61,290 nucleotides of DNA. Origin: Treponema sp. Its GTDB lineage: Bacteria; Spirochaetota; Spirochaetia; Treponematales; Treponemataceae. Of the stretch, positions 15,486-24,872 are shown piece by piece (within the stretch, counting starts at the first letter, position 1; each line of letters begins with the position of its first letter). The DNA lies in NCBI GenBank assembly GCA_017616165.1, contig JAFZYR010000024.1:1-61290 (forward strand). The letters run 5' to 3'. The translations under genes and the position numbers were made by a program. The notes under the pieces were generated by a model that did not search any database, was not told the origin of the DNA, and was given only the letters and a program-made list of their open reading frames with translations.

Positions 15486-17903
15486 ATGGAATTCACAACA
15501 GAGTCAATCGACTCACTTTCGGTTAACGAAGTAGAAATCATGAAAAAAATTGCGGGCGAGCTTAATATCCGCGTTCAGCAGGTAAGCGCGGTAATCAGTC
15601 TTGTAGAAGAAGGCTGTACCATTCCGTTTATCAGCCGCTACCGCAAGGAAAAGCACGACAATCTGGACGAGGTACAGGTACGCGACTGTGATCACCTGTA
15701 TAAGTCTTATCATAATCTGGAAGACCGCCGCCTTGAAATTGTAAAGGGCATTTTTGCTCAGGGAAAATTGACAGAAACTCTTTACAATGCGGTTATGTCT
15801 GCAACAACTCTTACTGCGCTCGAAGACCTTTGGGCACCATTCAAGAAAAAGAAGAAGACCCGCGGAATGCTTGCCGCAGAAAAGGGACTTGAGTCGCTTG
15901 CTGATTTTATTCTTGCCGACCACGACGACGGTACTTGCGAAAAGGAAGCAGAAAAGTTTATTAAGATAGATAACGAAAATGCAGAGCTTAATGTAGAAAC
16001 TGCAGCCGATGCCCTTGCCGGTGCAAAGGATATTATTGCAGAACGCGTTAGTCAGGAGACAGCAAACCGCGATACAGTTCACGCCCTTTATATGAAAACC
16101 GGAAACATTGTTACAAAGGGTATTGTTCCGGAAGGTCAGGATGCTACTGTTGCAGAAAACACTTCTACTTATAAGATGTACTGGGATTTTAAGGAGCCGC
16201 TGGATCAGGTAAAGCCACATCGCATTCTTGCTATAAACCGTGGCGAGCGCGAAGGAGCTCTTGAAGTTACGATTGATGTTGATGTAGATGCAGCAGTTAG
16301 TGCACTTCAGAGACACGCAGAAATCCATAACACATATCACCGCGACGCAATTGAAGACGGAGTTGTTCGTTTGTTGTCGCCGGCAGTTGTGCGCGAAATC
16401 CGCAGTGACGAAGCAGACGAAGCAGACGAGCACGGAATTGGTATTTTCAGCGAAAACCTTAAGAACCTGCTTATGACTCAGCCTATTAAGGGAAGCCGCG
16501 TTCTTGGAATTGACCCTGGTATTCGTACCGGTACAAAGTGTGCCGCTCTTGATGAAACAGGAAAGTACCTGGGCTACTTTAAGTTCTTCCAGGTAACAGA
16601 TCCGGACGGTTCTTACAAAATGATTAATGATGCAATCGACAAATATGACATTCAGGTTGTTGCAGTTGGTAACGGAACGGGCAGCCAGGAGGTTCAGGCA
16701 ATCGTAAGCCGTGTAATCAGCGAAAATTATACAGACGTTGTTTACACAGTTGTAGATGAATCGGGAGCTTCTGTTTATTCTGCAAGCGACATTGCGCGCG
16801 AAGAATTCCCGGACCTTGATTTGACAATTCGTGGTGCAATTTCTATGGGCCGCCGTTTGCAGGATCCGCTTAGCGAGCTTGTAAAGATTGACCCTAAGGC
16901 AATTGGTGTAGGACTTTACCAGCACGACGTAAATCAGAAAAAGCTTGCCGAACAGCTTGATGAAGTTGTAGTCTCTGTTGTAAATAATGTTGGCGTAAAC
17001 CTGAACACTGCTTCGTACTCGCTGCTTAAGTATGTTTCGGGTATCAACGCAACTACTGCAAAGAAAATTGTTGTTTACCGCGATTCAAACGGAAAAATCA
17101 CCAGCCGCGAAGACCTCAAAAAAGTTCCGGGGCTTGGACCAAAAGCATTTGAACAGTGTGCGGGCTTCCTTAAAATTGCCGAAAGCTCTGACCCTCTGGA
17201 TAACACCTGGGTTCACCCCGAAAATTACGATGCCGCCCGCGAGGTTTTGCCGATGATTCAGGCCGGACAGTCTGTTCCTGCTAGCAAGATTGACGAAATT
17301 GCTGCCAAATATAGCATTGGTGTTACAACAGTCCGCGACATTGTAGAAGAGCTCCAAAAGCCAAACCGCGACCCTCGTGACGGATATCCGGCTCCAATCA
17401 TGCAGAAGGGTGTCCTTCAGTTTGAAGACCTTAAAGAAGGCATGAAGGTAACCGGAAAAATCAAGAATGTTGTTGATTTTGGCGCCTTTGTAGACATTGG
17501 CTTACACGAAACAGGTCTTGTTCACCTGAGCGAGCTTAGCGACAGCTTTGTAAACGACCCTATGGAAGTTGTAAAGGTAGGTGATGTATTTGAATTTACC
17601 ATCATAAACCTTGACCGCGACCGCCGCCGCATCGGACTTTCTCTTAAGAGTGACGCTATGAGCCGTATCGGGCAGTTTAATGAAGGTAGAAGGCCTTCTT
17701 CTGACCGGTCCTACGAGGGTCTCAGGAACCGCAATGCAGACTCCTCGGGGTCCCTGAGGCTCTCGAAGGGCACTGCAAAAAGAGTTGTTGTTAAAAAAGC
17801 CACAGGCAATGAAAAAGGTGGTTTCGACAAGCTCAACCACCGCGAGAAGGACAACGACGACGGCATGAGCTACAACCCGTTTGCGGCCTTCTTTAATAAG
17901 TAG
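15486..17903 (+). CDS. tex: Tex-family RNA-binding transcription accessory protein
   Basis: Cytoplasmic nucleic-acid-binding protein of 805 residues. It has an N-terminal Tex domain, a YqgF-like RNase H fold beginning near residue 335 (RVLGIDPGIRTG), tandem helix-hairpin-helix motifs near 495-570 and an S1 RNA-binding domain near 648-720. I choose the ATG at 15486 because AAAGGTGGG precedes it; an in-frame start at 15465 would lie inside the repeat. After the S1 domain the tail is unusual: codons from 17707-17771 are made of a family B palindrome, and a second hairpin sequence lies at 17817-17841, both read in frame. The conserved domains are intact, so the protein should still work. Confidence 0.95.
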   Translation: MEFTTESIDSLSVNEVEIMKKIAGELNIRVQQVSAVISLVEEGCTIPFISRYRKEKHDNLDEVQVRDCDHLYKSYHNLEDRRLEIVKGIFAQGKLTETLYNAVMSATTLTALEDLWAPFKKKKKTRGMLAAEKGLESLADFILADHDDGTCEKEAEKFIKIDNENAELNVETAADALAGAKDIIAERVSQETANRDTVHALYMKTGNIVTKGIVPEGQDATVAENTSTYKMYWDFKEPLDQVKPHRILAINRGEREGALEVTIDVDVDAAVSALQRHAEIHNTYHRDAIEDGVVRLLSPAVVREIRSDEADEADEHGIGIFSENLKNLLMTQPIKGSRVLGIDPGIRTGTKCAALDETGKYLGYFKFFQVTDPDGSYKMINDAIDKYDIQVVAVGNGTGSQEVQAIVSRVISENYTDVVYTVVDESGASVYSASDIAREEFPDLDLTIRGAISMGRRLQDPLSELVKIDPKAIGVGLYQHDVNQKKLAEQLDEVVVSVVNNVGVNLNTASYSLLKYVSGINATTAKKIVVYRDSNGKITSREDLKKVPGLGPKAFEQCAGFLKIAESSDPLDNTWVHPENYDAAREVLPMIQAGQSVPASKIDEIAAKYSIGVTTVRDIVEELQKPNRDPRDGYPAPIMQKGVLQFEDLKEGMKVTGKIKNVVDFGAFVDIGLHETGLVHLSELSDSFVNDPMEVVKVGDVFEFTIINLDRDRRRIGLSLKSDAMSRIGQFNEGRRPSSDRSYEGLRNRNADSSGSLRLSKGTAKRVVVKKATGNEKGGFDKLNHREKDNDDGMSYNPFAAFFNK
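17707..17771. repeat. Family B palindromic repeat inside the tex coding region
   Basis: Right arm GGTCCCTGAGGCTCTCGAAG (within 17747-17771) is intact. Left arm 17707-17730 (TCCTACGAGGGTCTCAGGAA) is diverged. It is read in frame as about 21 residues within the C-terminal tail of Tex, without a stop. Compare the intergenic copy at 5368-5440. Confidence 0.88.
17817..17841. repeat. Second palindrome in the tex tail
   Basis: GGTGGTT (17817-17823) and AACCACC (17835-17841) are perfect inverted arms around TCGACAAGCTC. The centre resembles the family B core TTCGAC-AGGCTCAG, so it may be a relative of that family. It is translated in frame. Confidence 0.6.
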
Positions 17904-17935
17904 GGCAGATTATAGTAACCTTCTTCTTTAAGAAT

Positions 17936-17964
17936 TTGTTATTATACGGTAAATATGCTATAAT
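17936..17964 (+). promoter_or_regulatory. Promoter of the large lipoprotein / beta-barrel pair
   Basis: TTGTTA (17936-17941), 17-base spacer, TATAAT (17959-17964). The message would start near 17971 and carry a leader of about 46 bases with AAGGAG just before the ATG at 18017. Confidence 0.75.
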
Positions 17965-18016
17965 GGCATTTTGAAAACGTGTGTAACAAGTTTTTCTTAT
18001 AAGGAGAAGAAAGCTC

Positions 18017-20581
18017 ATGAAAAAGACTTTATTTGCAGTATTAGCCGTACCCCTGCTTTTTTGTGCCTGTAATTTTCAGAATCTTACAGTGCCAAAGGAA
18101 GTAGAAGTAAAAACCGGCGCTACTTATGAGTTTAATCTTTTAAAACTGGACTCCACAAAACAGGAATGGCTCGACTTTTCAAAGTATCTGGACATTGGAA
18201 AAATGATTAGCGGTCAGTCAGAAGGCTCAGGCTCTTCTTCAGGCCTTTCACTGGAAATTTTAAATTATAATGATGGCAGCGACTACCAGCAGCTTTTGAT
18301 GCACATGCCGCTCCAGAAAATTGACTTTAACATTGGTGAACAGTTTAAGAACATGGATTTTTCAAAGCAGATTCAGGGCTTTGATCTTAATGAAGAGATT
18401 GTAATTCCAAAGCTTACAGGTCTTAATCAGGAAAAAGAAATTGACCTTACAAACCTGCAGAACACAATAAACGGTGCCGTTAGCTTTGGTGGTGTTTCCG
18501 CTCCTTCGTTAAGCGTTCTTTTTGTTTCGGGCAGTTATTTTGATTCTGTTGAATATACATCTGGTTCTATAGAAGTTGCACCGTATGATGGTGGTACTCT
18601 GACAGGAACTGTAAGTCTTTGTGATGGTGAAACAGTTATTTCTTCTGCAACCTTTAGTGACAATAAAGCCAATCTTCCTTTGGAAGGAAGAACAATAAAG
18701 AGTTCCGGAATGAAAATTAAGTTCAGTGATCCTACCGGTACGCAATTTAAAGCCATAATAAAAAATGGAAAAATTCATATTGCAACAGGTGTTACAATTC
18801 CAGACGGACAGGTAACTGTTACAAAGCCAAAGGTTTCTTTTGATATGCCTTTGAGCAGTAACATTAAGCAGTGCGTTGTTGATAATGGATCAATCAAGGT
18901 TGAGTTCCCAACTCCTACAAACTGGCAGCCAGCTAATGTAATTAATATTTATCCAATTACAATCAGCGGTGGTCTTGATATTAATATTCCTGACGGTAAT
19001 CCAGTATCTCTTAACAATAAAGTATTAGTGCCTTCTGCAATTGAAGCTACTGCAGATGTAGATTTGAATCTTACAGATGCAACAATTGATTTCTCTAATC
19101 CTCCAAAGCTTAAGGTTATTCTTGAAATTGGCGAGATTACACCTACTGTACAATTGCCGGATAGTTATCAGGCTTCATATGATAAGGATGATATAAGTCT
19201 TGCTGAGCTGGCAAAATATGTTACATCTATTTCTTTAAATCCAAGTGGATTTGATGTAACAGTAAAAAATAATTTACCGGCAGTAGCAGAAAATGAAATC
19301 TCATTGACTATGAGTTCGACTTTCTTAGGAATGGCTTCGACAACTGAAGAATTTGCTGCTGGAACTACCACGTCAGAACCGGCTCATTATTTAGGTACAG
19401 CACAATCTAACAAGGCTATTACAGCTGGTTCAAATATGGATATTCATGCAAGTATTGGATTGCCGGATTATGACTCTTCTGAAAAAACAATTACAGTACA
19501 TAATGTTGCGCCGGATCATACTTATGGTATTGAAATTAAAGTAACTCCTGTCTTTGACTGGACTTCTGCAAAAGTACAGCTTGCAGATGCAGCCAATACA
19601 AAGGTAGAAGGTGTGTTTGAATCAAATCTTAATAAGGCAGATTTGTTCAAGGCCTTTGGAGAATCCTTTGCAAGCTATGCAGACAAAATACAGTTTTCAA
19701 AGCTTCCACTGTATATTTACGCACAGCTTCCTGATCTGGAGCTTTTTGAACATGCAAGCTTTGGTGGAACCATAAAAGCATACTATGGAAAGAAGGATGC
19801 CAGTCCTGTAAAGACACCGGATTCTGCCGAAGAAACACTTCTTAATGGAAATATCAGCCTTGTTGGTATGCCGGAGCTTACCCAGAACAGCGAAGGTTTT
19901 GTAACTGCAAATCTTGGAACTGGAAGTATTAATTTTGAAAAAGCCTTTAATATTCCGGCACCAGATACAATTCGCGACGGAGACTCTTTAATCCTTGATT
20001 ACAGTATCAAGCTTAATGGAGCAGAGGATGGCGAGCTTGAAATATTTAAGGCTGACCTGGAAAAATCTACAGATACTTCCATCTCTCTCGACATCGTCCT
20101 TCTGCTTACCCTGCAGTTCAATGTAACCGATGACATCCCAATCAATCTTATGGAAATTATGAATAAGGATGACGGCTCGGGTACACCAAAGACAGATCAG
20201 GAAAAGGATTTGTTCAAGCGTGCAGAAAAGACAAGCATGGCCGACTATCAGAAATATCTTGATGTTGTTAAGAGTGCCGAAATTGAATTGGCAAAGCCAG
20301 TGTTCCCATTCAAGAGCTCCGGCGGACTTTCACTTAAGGTAGACTGGGGTAAGGGTCAGAGAACTGAATGTGTTCTTAAGGATAATACAAATGCCCTTAT
20401 TGCAGTAAATCCAAGTACGCTTCTTGATACATACCCTCTGGAGCCGGCAATAAATCTTGTAATAGGCAAGGGTACATTTGGTTTGCCACGGCAGATGGAC
20501 ATGAAAGCACAAGTTAAACTTCGTGTTAAGGCGGAGGGACCTATACAGATCTATCCGTTCGCTGGACAGGAGGCAAACTAA
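18017..20581 (+). CDS. Large lipoprotein of unknown function, beta-rich
   Basis: An 854-residue protein with a lipoprotein signal peptide (lipobox LFCAC, lipidated Cys near residue 19), so it is anchored in a membrane facing the periplasm or cell surface. The rest is long, rich in Ser, Thr, Asp and alternating hydrophobic residues, and looks like a chain of beta-sandwich modules. I recognise no catalytic motif. The stop codon overlaps the ATG of the downstream beta-barrel gene by one base, with GGAGG inside its last codons, so the two proteins are made in a coupled way and probably work together. It has its own good promoter. A surface structural role is inference. Confidence 0.9.
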   Translation: MKKTLFAVLAVPLLFCACNFQNLTVPKEVEVKTGATYEFNLLKLDSTKQEWLDFSKYLDIGKMISGQSEGSGSSSGLSLEILNYNDGSDYQQLLMHMPLQKIDFNIGEQFKNMDFSKQIQGFDLNEEIVIPKLTGLNQEKEIDLTNLQNTINGAVSFGGVSAPSLSVLFVSGSYFDSVEYTSGSIEVAPYDGGTLTGTVSLCDGETVISSATFSDNKANLPLEGRTIKSSGMKIKFSDPTGTQFKAIIKNGKIHIATGVTIPDGQVTVTKPKVSFDMPLSSNIKQCVVDNGSIKVEFPTPTNWQPANVINIYPITISGGLDINIPDGNPVSLNNKVLVPSAIEATADVDLNLTDATIDFSNPPKLKVILEIGEITPTVQLPDSYQASYDKDDISLAELAKYVTSISLNPSGFDVTVKNNLPAVAENEISLTMSSTFLGMASTTEEFAAGTTTSEPAHYLGTAQSNKAITAGSNMDIHASIGLPDYDSSEKTITVHNVAPDHTYGIEIKVTPVFDWTSAKVQLADAANTKVEGVFESNLNKADLFKAFGESFASYADKIQFSKLPLYIYAQLPDLELFEHASFGGTIKAYYGKKDASPVKTPDSAEETLLNGNISLVGMPELTQNSEGFVTANLGTGSINFEKAFNIPAPDTIRDGDSLILDYSIKLNGAEDGELEIFKADLEKSTDTSISLDIVLLLTLQFNVTDDIPINLMEIMNKDDGSGTPKTDQEKDLFKRAEKTSMADYQKYLDVVKSAEIELAKPVFPFKSSGGLSLKVDWGKGQRTECVLKDNTNALIAVNPSTLLDTYPLEPAINLVIGKGTFGLPRQMDMKAQVKLRVKAEGPIQIYPFAGQEAN

Positions 20582-21873
20582 TGAAAAAGCTCATACTTAC
20601 CTTTGCATTATTTGCATCATTATTCACAACTGCCTTTGCAGAAAATATGTTTTCTCACCGCTTTTTTGAAGTAAAGCTGGACGTACCGGTTAATCTTTCA
20701 AATAACCTTATTGCCCTTACAGATATCTTTACAGAAAAGGTTGTAATTGACCTTCCAAAGATTGCGGACGATATGGGCAAGGATGGTGCTTCCTTTAATA
20801 TGGACGTAGCTCCTTCGCTCAACATTGGAATTGACATACCAAGGGGTCTTATTTTTGGTGTTGGCATTGGTGCCGAAGCTTCGGCCGGTATTGGACTTTC
20901 CAAGGACATCTTTGAGTTCATTGGTAAGGGTAATGTTGGAAAAGACAGCGTTACAGCCAAAATGAATAATACCTTTGCCGACTTGTTTGCCTATGCAACT
21001 GTAAACGGCGGCTGGAACGGAAAGAAGCTTCGTGTAAATGCAAATGCTTCTGCCTTCTGGGCTCTTGCTCATGTGGAAGCCAGCGACACTTATGTAATGG
21101 TTTACCAGAACGAAGAGAACGAATCTCTTGGCGTAAAAGCTCAGCTGGACGGAAAGTTCTATTCTACAGTTGATGCAAGAAATGACCTTACAAACTTCCA
21201 GGCGCTGTTCAACGAAACTAAGGCAAATCTTGGTTTTGACGTTGGTGCAGACGTAAGCTACAAGCTGTTCCGCTATCTTGATGTTGGTGGAAGCGCACGT
21301 ATTCCTATTGTTCCAAGCCATCTTACAAAGCTTTCTGCTGTAAATTATAAATATGAGCAGGAAATCAATATTATGGAAATGATGGGCAGCAAGCAGGAGG
21401 GAGAAGGCTCTGGTTCCGGCTCCGGCGAAGGCAGTTCAGAAGCTACCGAGGAAGAAGAAAAGCTTGAAGGACTTACAGATCTGCTTTCTGAACCTGTTAC
21501 TCTGGACAAGGCTTATGCAATTCACCGCCCTATGAAGCTTGGTGTAAGTGCAAATTTCCATCCATTTGGTACACTGCTTACAACAAATGGCTATATTGGA
21601 CTTGGTATTCGCCATCCGTTTGCTACAGACAAGGCAGAAACAGATACTTATGTAGAATATGAAATTGGCGGACGCCTTAGCCTGTGGAATATCCTTAGCT
21701 TTGAAGCTTCGCATTCTTACTATGACGAGATTTTTAAGAACGAGCTTAAGGTTGCCCTTAATATCCGTCTTGTAGAAGTAGATGCCGGAGTTTCACTTCA
21801 GTCTGCTAACTTTGCAAAGAGCTTCCAGGGTGCCGGTGTTGGTGCCTTTGTAACTGTTTGCATAGGCTTCTAA
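20581..21873 (+). CDS. Predicted outer-membrane beta-barrel protein
   Basis: A 430-residue exported protein with a signal peptide ending near residue 20 (TTAFA-E). The mature part has many amphipathic strands (for example IGIDIPRGLIFGVGIGAEAS and VSYKLFRYLDVGGSARI) and ends in ...VTVCIGF. A terminal Phe is the usual signal for barrel assembly. A low-complexity Gly/Ser/Glu insert at about residues 275-300 is probably a surface loop. It is translationally coupled to the preceding lipoprotein (one-base overlap). A lipoprotein-barrel complex in the outer membrane is a reasonable inference; its function is unknown. Confidence 0.85.
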   Translation: MKKLILTFALFASLFTTAFAENMFSHRFFEVKLDVPVNLSNNLIALTDIFTEKVVIDLPKIADDMGKDGASFNMDVAPSLNIGIDIPRGLIFGVGIGAEASAGIGLSKDIFEFIGKGNVGKDSVTAKMNNTFADLFAYATVNGGWNGKKLRVNANASAFWALAHVEASDTYVMVYQNEENESLGVKAQLDGKFYSTVDARNDLTNFQALFNETKANLGFDVGADVSYKLFRYLDVGGSARIPIVPSHLTKLSAVNYKYEQEINIMEMMGSKQEGEGSGSGSGEGSSEATEEEEKLEGLTDLLSEPVTLDKAYAIHRPMKLGVSANFHPFGTLLTTNGYIGLGIRHPFATDKAETDTYVEYEIGGRLSLWNILSFEASHSYYDEIFKNELKVALNIRLVEVDAGVSLQSANFAKSFQGAGVGAFVTVCIGF

Positions 21874-21918
21874 TTTTGCCCTAAATCAAAACTTTTATCT
21901 GCCGATAATAACAGTATT

Positions 21919-22728
21919 ATGGCAGATAAAGGTTCAAAGAAAAAAACAGGTCTTACTCTGGCCTGCATCATTTTAGCAGTTCTCGTTATTTTCATCATTT
22001 TTCTTGTAAAAAAGGATTCAATCATTACAAATCTTAAGGAAACCCGCTTTTTTGAACGCGTATTTGGTTCAACTCCTGAATTTGTAGAAAATCATGTAAC
22101 AGAAGAAAAGAACACTGTGGAAATTCCTGTAGAGCAGGATACTGTCGTAATAAACGTAGAACCAAAAACTACAAGCCCAAGCCAGGATAAAACAGAAGCT
22201 CCTGCAAAAAAGGATGAAGGCACTGCCGTAAAGGAAAATACAAAGGAAGAAACAAAGACCGAGGCTAAAGAAACCAAGGAAACCAAGCCTGTTCAGAATG
22301 CCTACACAGACCTTCAGCTTTGCTTTGTAGAAATTCATGCAGACGGCTCAATCAACAGAAAAATCATAAAGCGTTCGGTTCCAAAAAATGACTCACCGCT
22401 GGCAACTTCTATCAAGCTGCTGCTGGAGGGCCCGGACACAACCCGCTCTGACGAAAAGGACTGTACAAGCCTTGTTCCTTCTGGAGTAAGGCTTTTGGGG
22501 GCACGTGTAACAGACGGAGTTGCTTACCTGGACTTTAACGACAATTTTGAAATTAATACCTATGGTGTAGAAGGCTATACCTGTCAGCTCATGCAGATTG
22601 TTTATACTGCAACTGCTTTTTCAACTGTAAACAGCGTTCAGTTCCTTATAGAAGGCAAGAAAAAAGAATACCTTGGAAGTGAAGGTCAGTGGATTGGTTC
22701 TCCATTGAGCCGTACATCCTTTAATTGA
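21919..22728 (+). CDS. Membrane-anchored GerMN-domain protein
   Basis: A 269-residue protein with one N-terminal membrane helix (about residues 7-30), a Lys/Glu/Thr-rich linker (about 60-125) and a GerMN domain (about 128-255; LATSIKLLLEGP, GVRLLGARVTDGVAYLDFND). GerMN domains are known from spore germination and cell-wall proteins, but also occur in non-spore-formers, where their role is linked to the envelope. GATAAT at 21904-21909 lies 9 bases before the ATG and no ribosome-binding site is seen, so the start looks leaderless. The deacetylase gene begins one base after its stop, so the genes form an operon ending in tsaD. Confidence 0.88.
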   Translation: MADKGSKKKTGLTLACIILAVLVIFIIFLVKKDSIITNLKETRFFERVFGSTPEFVENHVTEEKNTVEIPVEQDTVVINVEPKTTSPSQDKTEAPAKKDEGTAVKENTKEETKTEAKETKETKPVQNAYTDLQLCFVEIHADGSINRKIIKRSVPKNDSPLATSIKLLLEGPDTTRSDEKDCTSLVPSGVRLLGARVTDGVAYLDFNDNFEINTYGVEGYTCQLMQIVYTATAFSTVNSVQFLIEGKKKEYLGSEGQWIGSPLSRTSFN

Positions 22729-22729
22729 T

Positions 22730-23836
22730 ATGAAAAAAAAGACTACACGCAGAGCCCCTGCTAAAAAAACAACGACCCGACAAAAGAAAAGCTCCAGAAA
22801 ATCCTCTGTATATATTCCTGCCTACAAGGCAATAATTTTATGCCTTAGTGTAATTGCTATCTGCGTTGTGCTGCTGCTTGTAAGTACAATCTCGGGCAAA
22901 ACAGAGTCGGAGCCGGGACAGGAGGTTTTGTCTTCCATTGCAGAACGCTTTGAACCAAAACCAGAAGAGGTAGCCCCGGCCGAACCGCCAAAGACAGAGA
23001 CAAAAAAGGCCGAGCCTAAAAAAGAAGAGCCGAAAAAACAGGAAAAGACAGAAGCACCAAAGACAGAGGCTCCAAAAAAAGAACCTGCTAAACCGGATAA
23101 AACAGAAAAGACGGAAAAAACTGAAAAAGCAGTCTCCTTTGGTTTTGAAAAGGCGAAAAATGGGGCACAGCTTTGCTTTGTATTTGATGACGGCGGGCAG
23201 AATCTTGATCAGCTTAAGAAGTTTCTTGAGCTGCCGTTCCCGATTACAGTTGCAGTTTTGCCGCAGATTACACATTCTGTAGAAGCAGCCCAGCTGGTAC
23301 GCAAATCTGGCAACGAGGTTATTCTTCATCAGCCGATGCAGTCGATAAACAACAGCATAAATCCTGGACCTGGCGCCATTACACCCGACATGACCGACGA
23401 CCAGATAATTGCACAGCTTTTTATAAACATGGAGCAGATTTCTCCTATTGCGGGAATGAATAACCACGAGGGCTCGGGCATTACAGCAGACGCTCAGAAA
23501 ATGGAAATAATACTTCAGACTGTAAGTGAATACGGCATATACTTTCTGGACAGCCGCACCAATGTAGAAACTACAGTTCCTTATGTTGCAGGTGAGCTTG
23601 GCTATTCTTACTACGAGCGCAACATCTTTTTAGACAACGAAAAAACACGCGAAAACGCCCTTGCCGAATTAAAAAAGGGTCTGGCTATTGCCAATAAATC
23701 GGGAAGCGTTATAATGATAGGACATATCTGGAGTGCAGACTTTTTACCACTGCTGCTCCAGCAGGCTTATCCCGAGCTTGTAGAAAAAGGCTACACCTTT
23801 AGTGTTGTAAGTACAAGTAAGGCAAGGAAGAATTAA
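22730..23836 (+). CDS. Divergent polysaccharide deacetylase (YibQ-type), membrane anchored
   Basis: A 368-residue protein: basic N-terminus, membrane helix at about 34-56, Lys/Glu/Pro-rich linker at about 75-135, then a divergent polysaccharide deacetylase domain. Visible family motifs are FVFDDGGQN near residue 149, PITVAVLPQ, EVILHQPMQS, GMNNHEGSGIT near 242 and FLDSRTN. Family members lie in the envelope and are thought to act on glycans; the activity of this branch is poorly known. It begins one base after the GerMN stop and its own stop directly abuts the tsaD start. The similar helix-plus-linker design of the two upstream proteins suggests they reach into the same periplasmic layer. Confidence 0.9.
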   Translation: MKKKTTRRAPAKKTTTRQKKSSRKSSVYIPAYKAIILCLSVIAICVVLLLVSTISGKTESEPGQEVLSSIAERFEPKPEEVAPAEPPKTETKKAEPKKEEPKKQEKTEAPKTEAPKKEPAKPDKTEKTEKTEKAVSFGFEKAKNGAQLCFVFDDGGQNLDQLKKFLELPFPITVAVLPQITHSVEAAQLVRKSGNEVILHQPMQSINNSINPGPGAITPDMTDDQIIAQLFINMEQISPIAGMNNHEGSGITADAQKMEIILQTVSEYGIYFLDSRTNVETTVPYVAGELGYSYYERNIFLDNEKTRENALAELKKGLAIANKSGSVIMIGHIWSADFLPLLLQQAYPELVEKGYTFSVVSTSKARKN

Positions 23837-24868
23837 ATGAAAGTATTGGGCATAGAAAGCAGCTGCGACGAAACGGCCTGCGCCATTGTAGAAGACGGCA
23901 GAACCATTTTGAGCAATGTAGTTGCTACACAAATTCCTTTTCATAAAATATACAAGGGTGTTGTTCCCGAAATTGCAAGCCGCAAGCATGCCGAATGGAT
24001 TTTGCCGGTTGTAAATCAGGCGCTCAAGGAAGCCTCTCTTACTCTGGATGATGTAGATGCTATTGCTGCAACAAACCGCCCTGGACTCATGGGCTCGCTG
24101 CTCGTAGGCTTTACGTTTGGAAAAACCCTTGCCTGGGCAACAAACAAGCCTTTTATTGCCATAAACCATATGCTTGGTCATTTGTATGCCGCACAGCTTC
24201 AGACTCCGGTTGAATATCCGTTCCTTGGGCTTTTGGTTAGTGGTGGTCACAGCATAATCTGCAAGGTAAATAATTTTGATGACCTTGAAATACTTGGTAC
24301 CACAGTTGATGATTCTGTTGGAGAAGCCTTTGATAAGGTGGCAAAGTTTTATGGACTTGGTTACCCTGGCGGCGTGATAATTGATAATCTTGCCAAAAAG
24401 GGCGATCCGGCTGCTGCAAAGTTTCCTATTCCAAAGCTTGATGAAGAAACCCACCGCTATGACGTTTCTTTTTCGGGGCTCAAGACTGCGGTAATCCATC
24501 AGTGTGATTTGTTCTGGCAGCCTGGCTATGAGCACAGCACAGAAAATATGTGTGCAGCGTTCCAGGAAACTGCAATAAAGAGCCTTGTCGGTAAGCTGCT
24601 TCGTGCCGCAGATGATACAGGACTTAAAACTGTTGTATGTGGTGGTGGAGTTGCCGCCAATTCCCGCCTGCGTGCCATGCTTGCAGATCGCAGCGACTTA
24701 AACTGTATATTCCCGCCACTCAAGCTTTGCGGAGACAACGGTGCTATGATTGCCGGTGTAGCCTATCACTTTTTGCAGAGGGGAGACCGCAGCACGCTTG
24801 ATACAGTTACCTGTGCACGCATTCCGCAGTTTAAGCGAGGATTGGAGCAGGTCAGGCATAATCAGTAG
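23837..24868 (+). CDS. tsaD: tRNA N6-adenosine threonylcarbamoyltransferase
   Basis: TsaD (Kae1/YgjD/Gcp), 343 residues. It transfers the threonylcarbamoyl group to A37 of tRNAs that read ANN codons, together with TsaB and TsaE. The N-terminal GIESSCDETACAIV, the metal-binding HMLGHLYA (near residues 111-118) and LLVSGGHS are diagnostic. The ATG directly follows the TAA of the deacetylase gene, so it is translated from the same message. It is convergent with the patatin-like gene, with four bases between the stops. Partner genes tsaB and tsaE are not in the window. Confidence 0.97.
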   Translation: MKVLGIESSCDETACAIVEDGRTILSNVVATQIPFHKIYKGVVPEIASRKHAEWILPVVNQALKEASLTLDDVDAIAATNRPGLMGSLLVGFTFGKTLAWATNKPFIAINHMLGHLYAAQLQTPVEYPFLGLLVSGGHSIICKVNNFDDLEILGTTVDDSVGEAFDKVAKFYGLGYPGGVIIDNLAKKGDPAAAKFPIPKLDEETHRYDVSFSGLKTAVIHQCDLFWQPGYEHSTENMCAAFQETAIKSLVGKLLRAADDTGLKTVVCGGGVAANSRLRAMLADRSDLNCIFPPLKLCGDNGAMIAGVAYHFLQRGDRSTLDTVTCARIPQFKRGLEQVRHNQ

Positions 24869-24872
24869 AAAT

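Noticed and set aside
15513..16925. A 470-codon open frame on the minus strand
   Set aside because: It lies wholly opposite tex, whose conserved domains are unmistakable. Its composition (Cys, Asn and Val rich) is that of a shadow frame.
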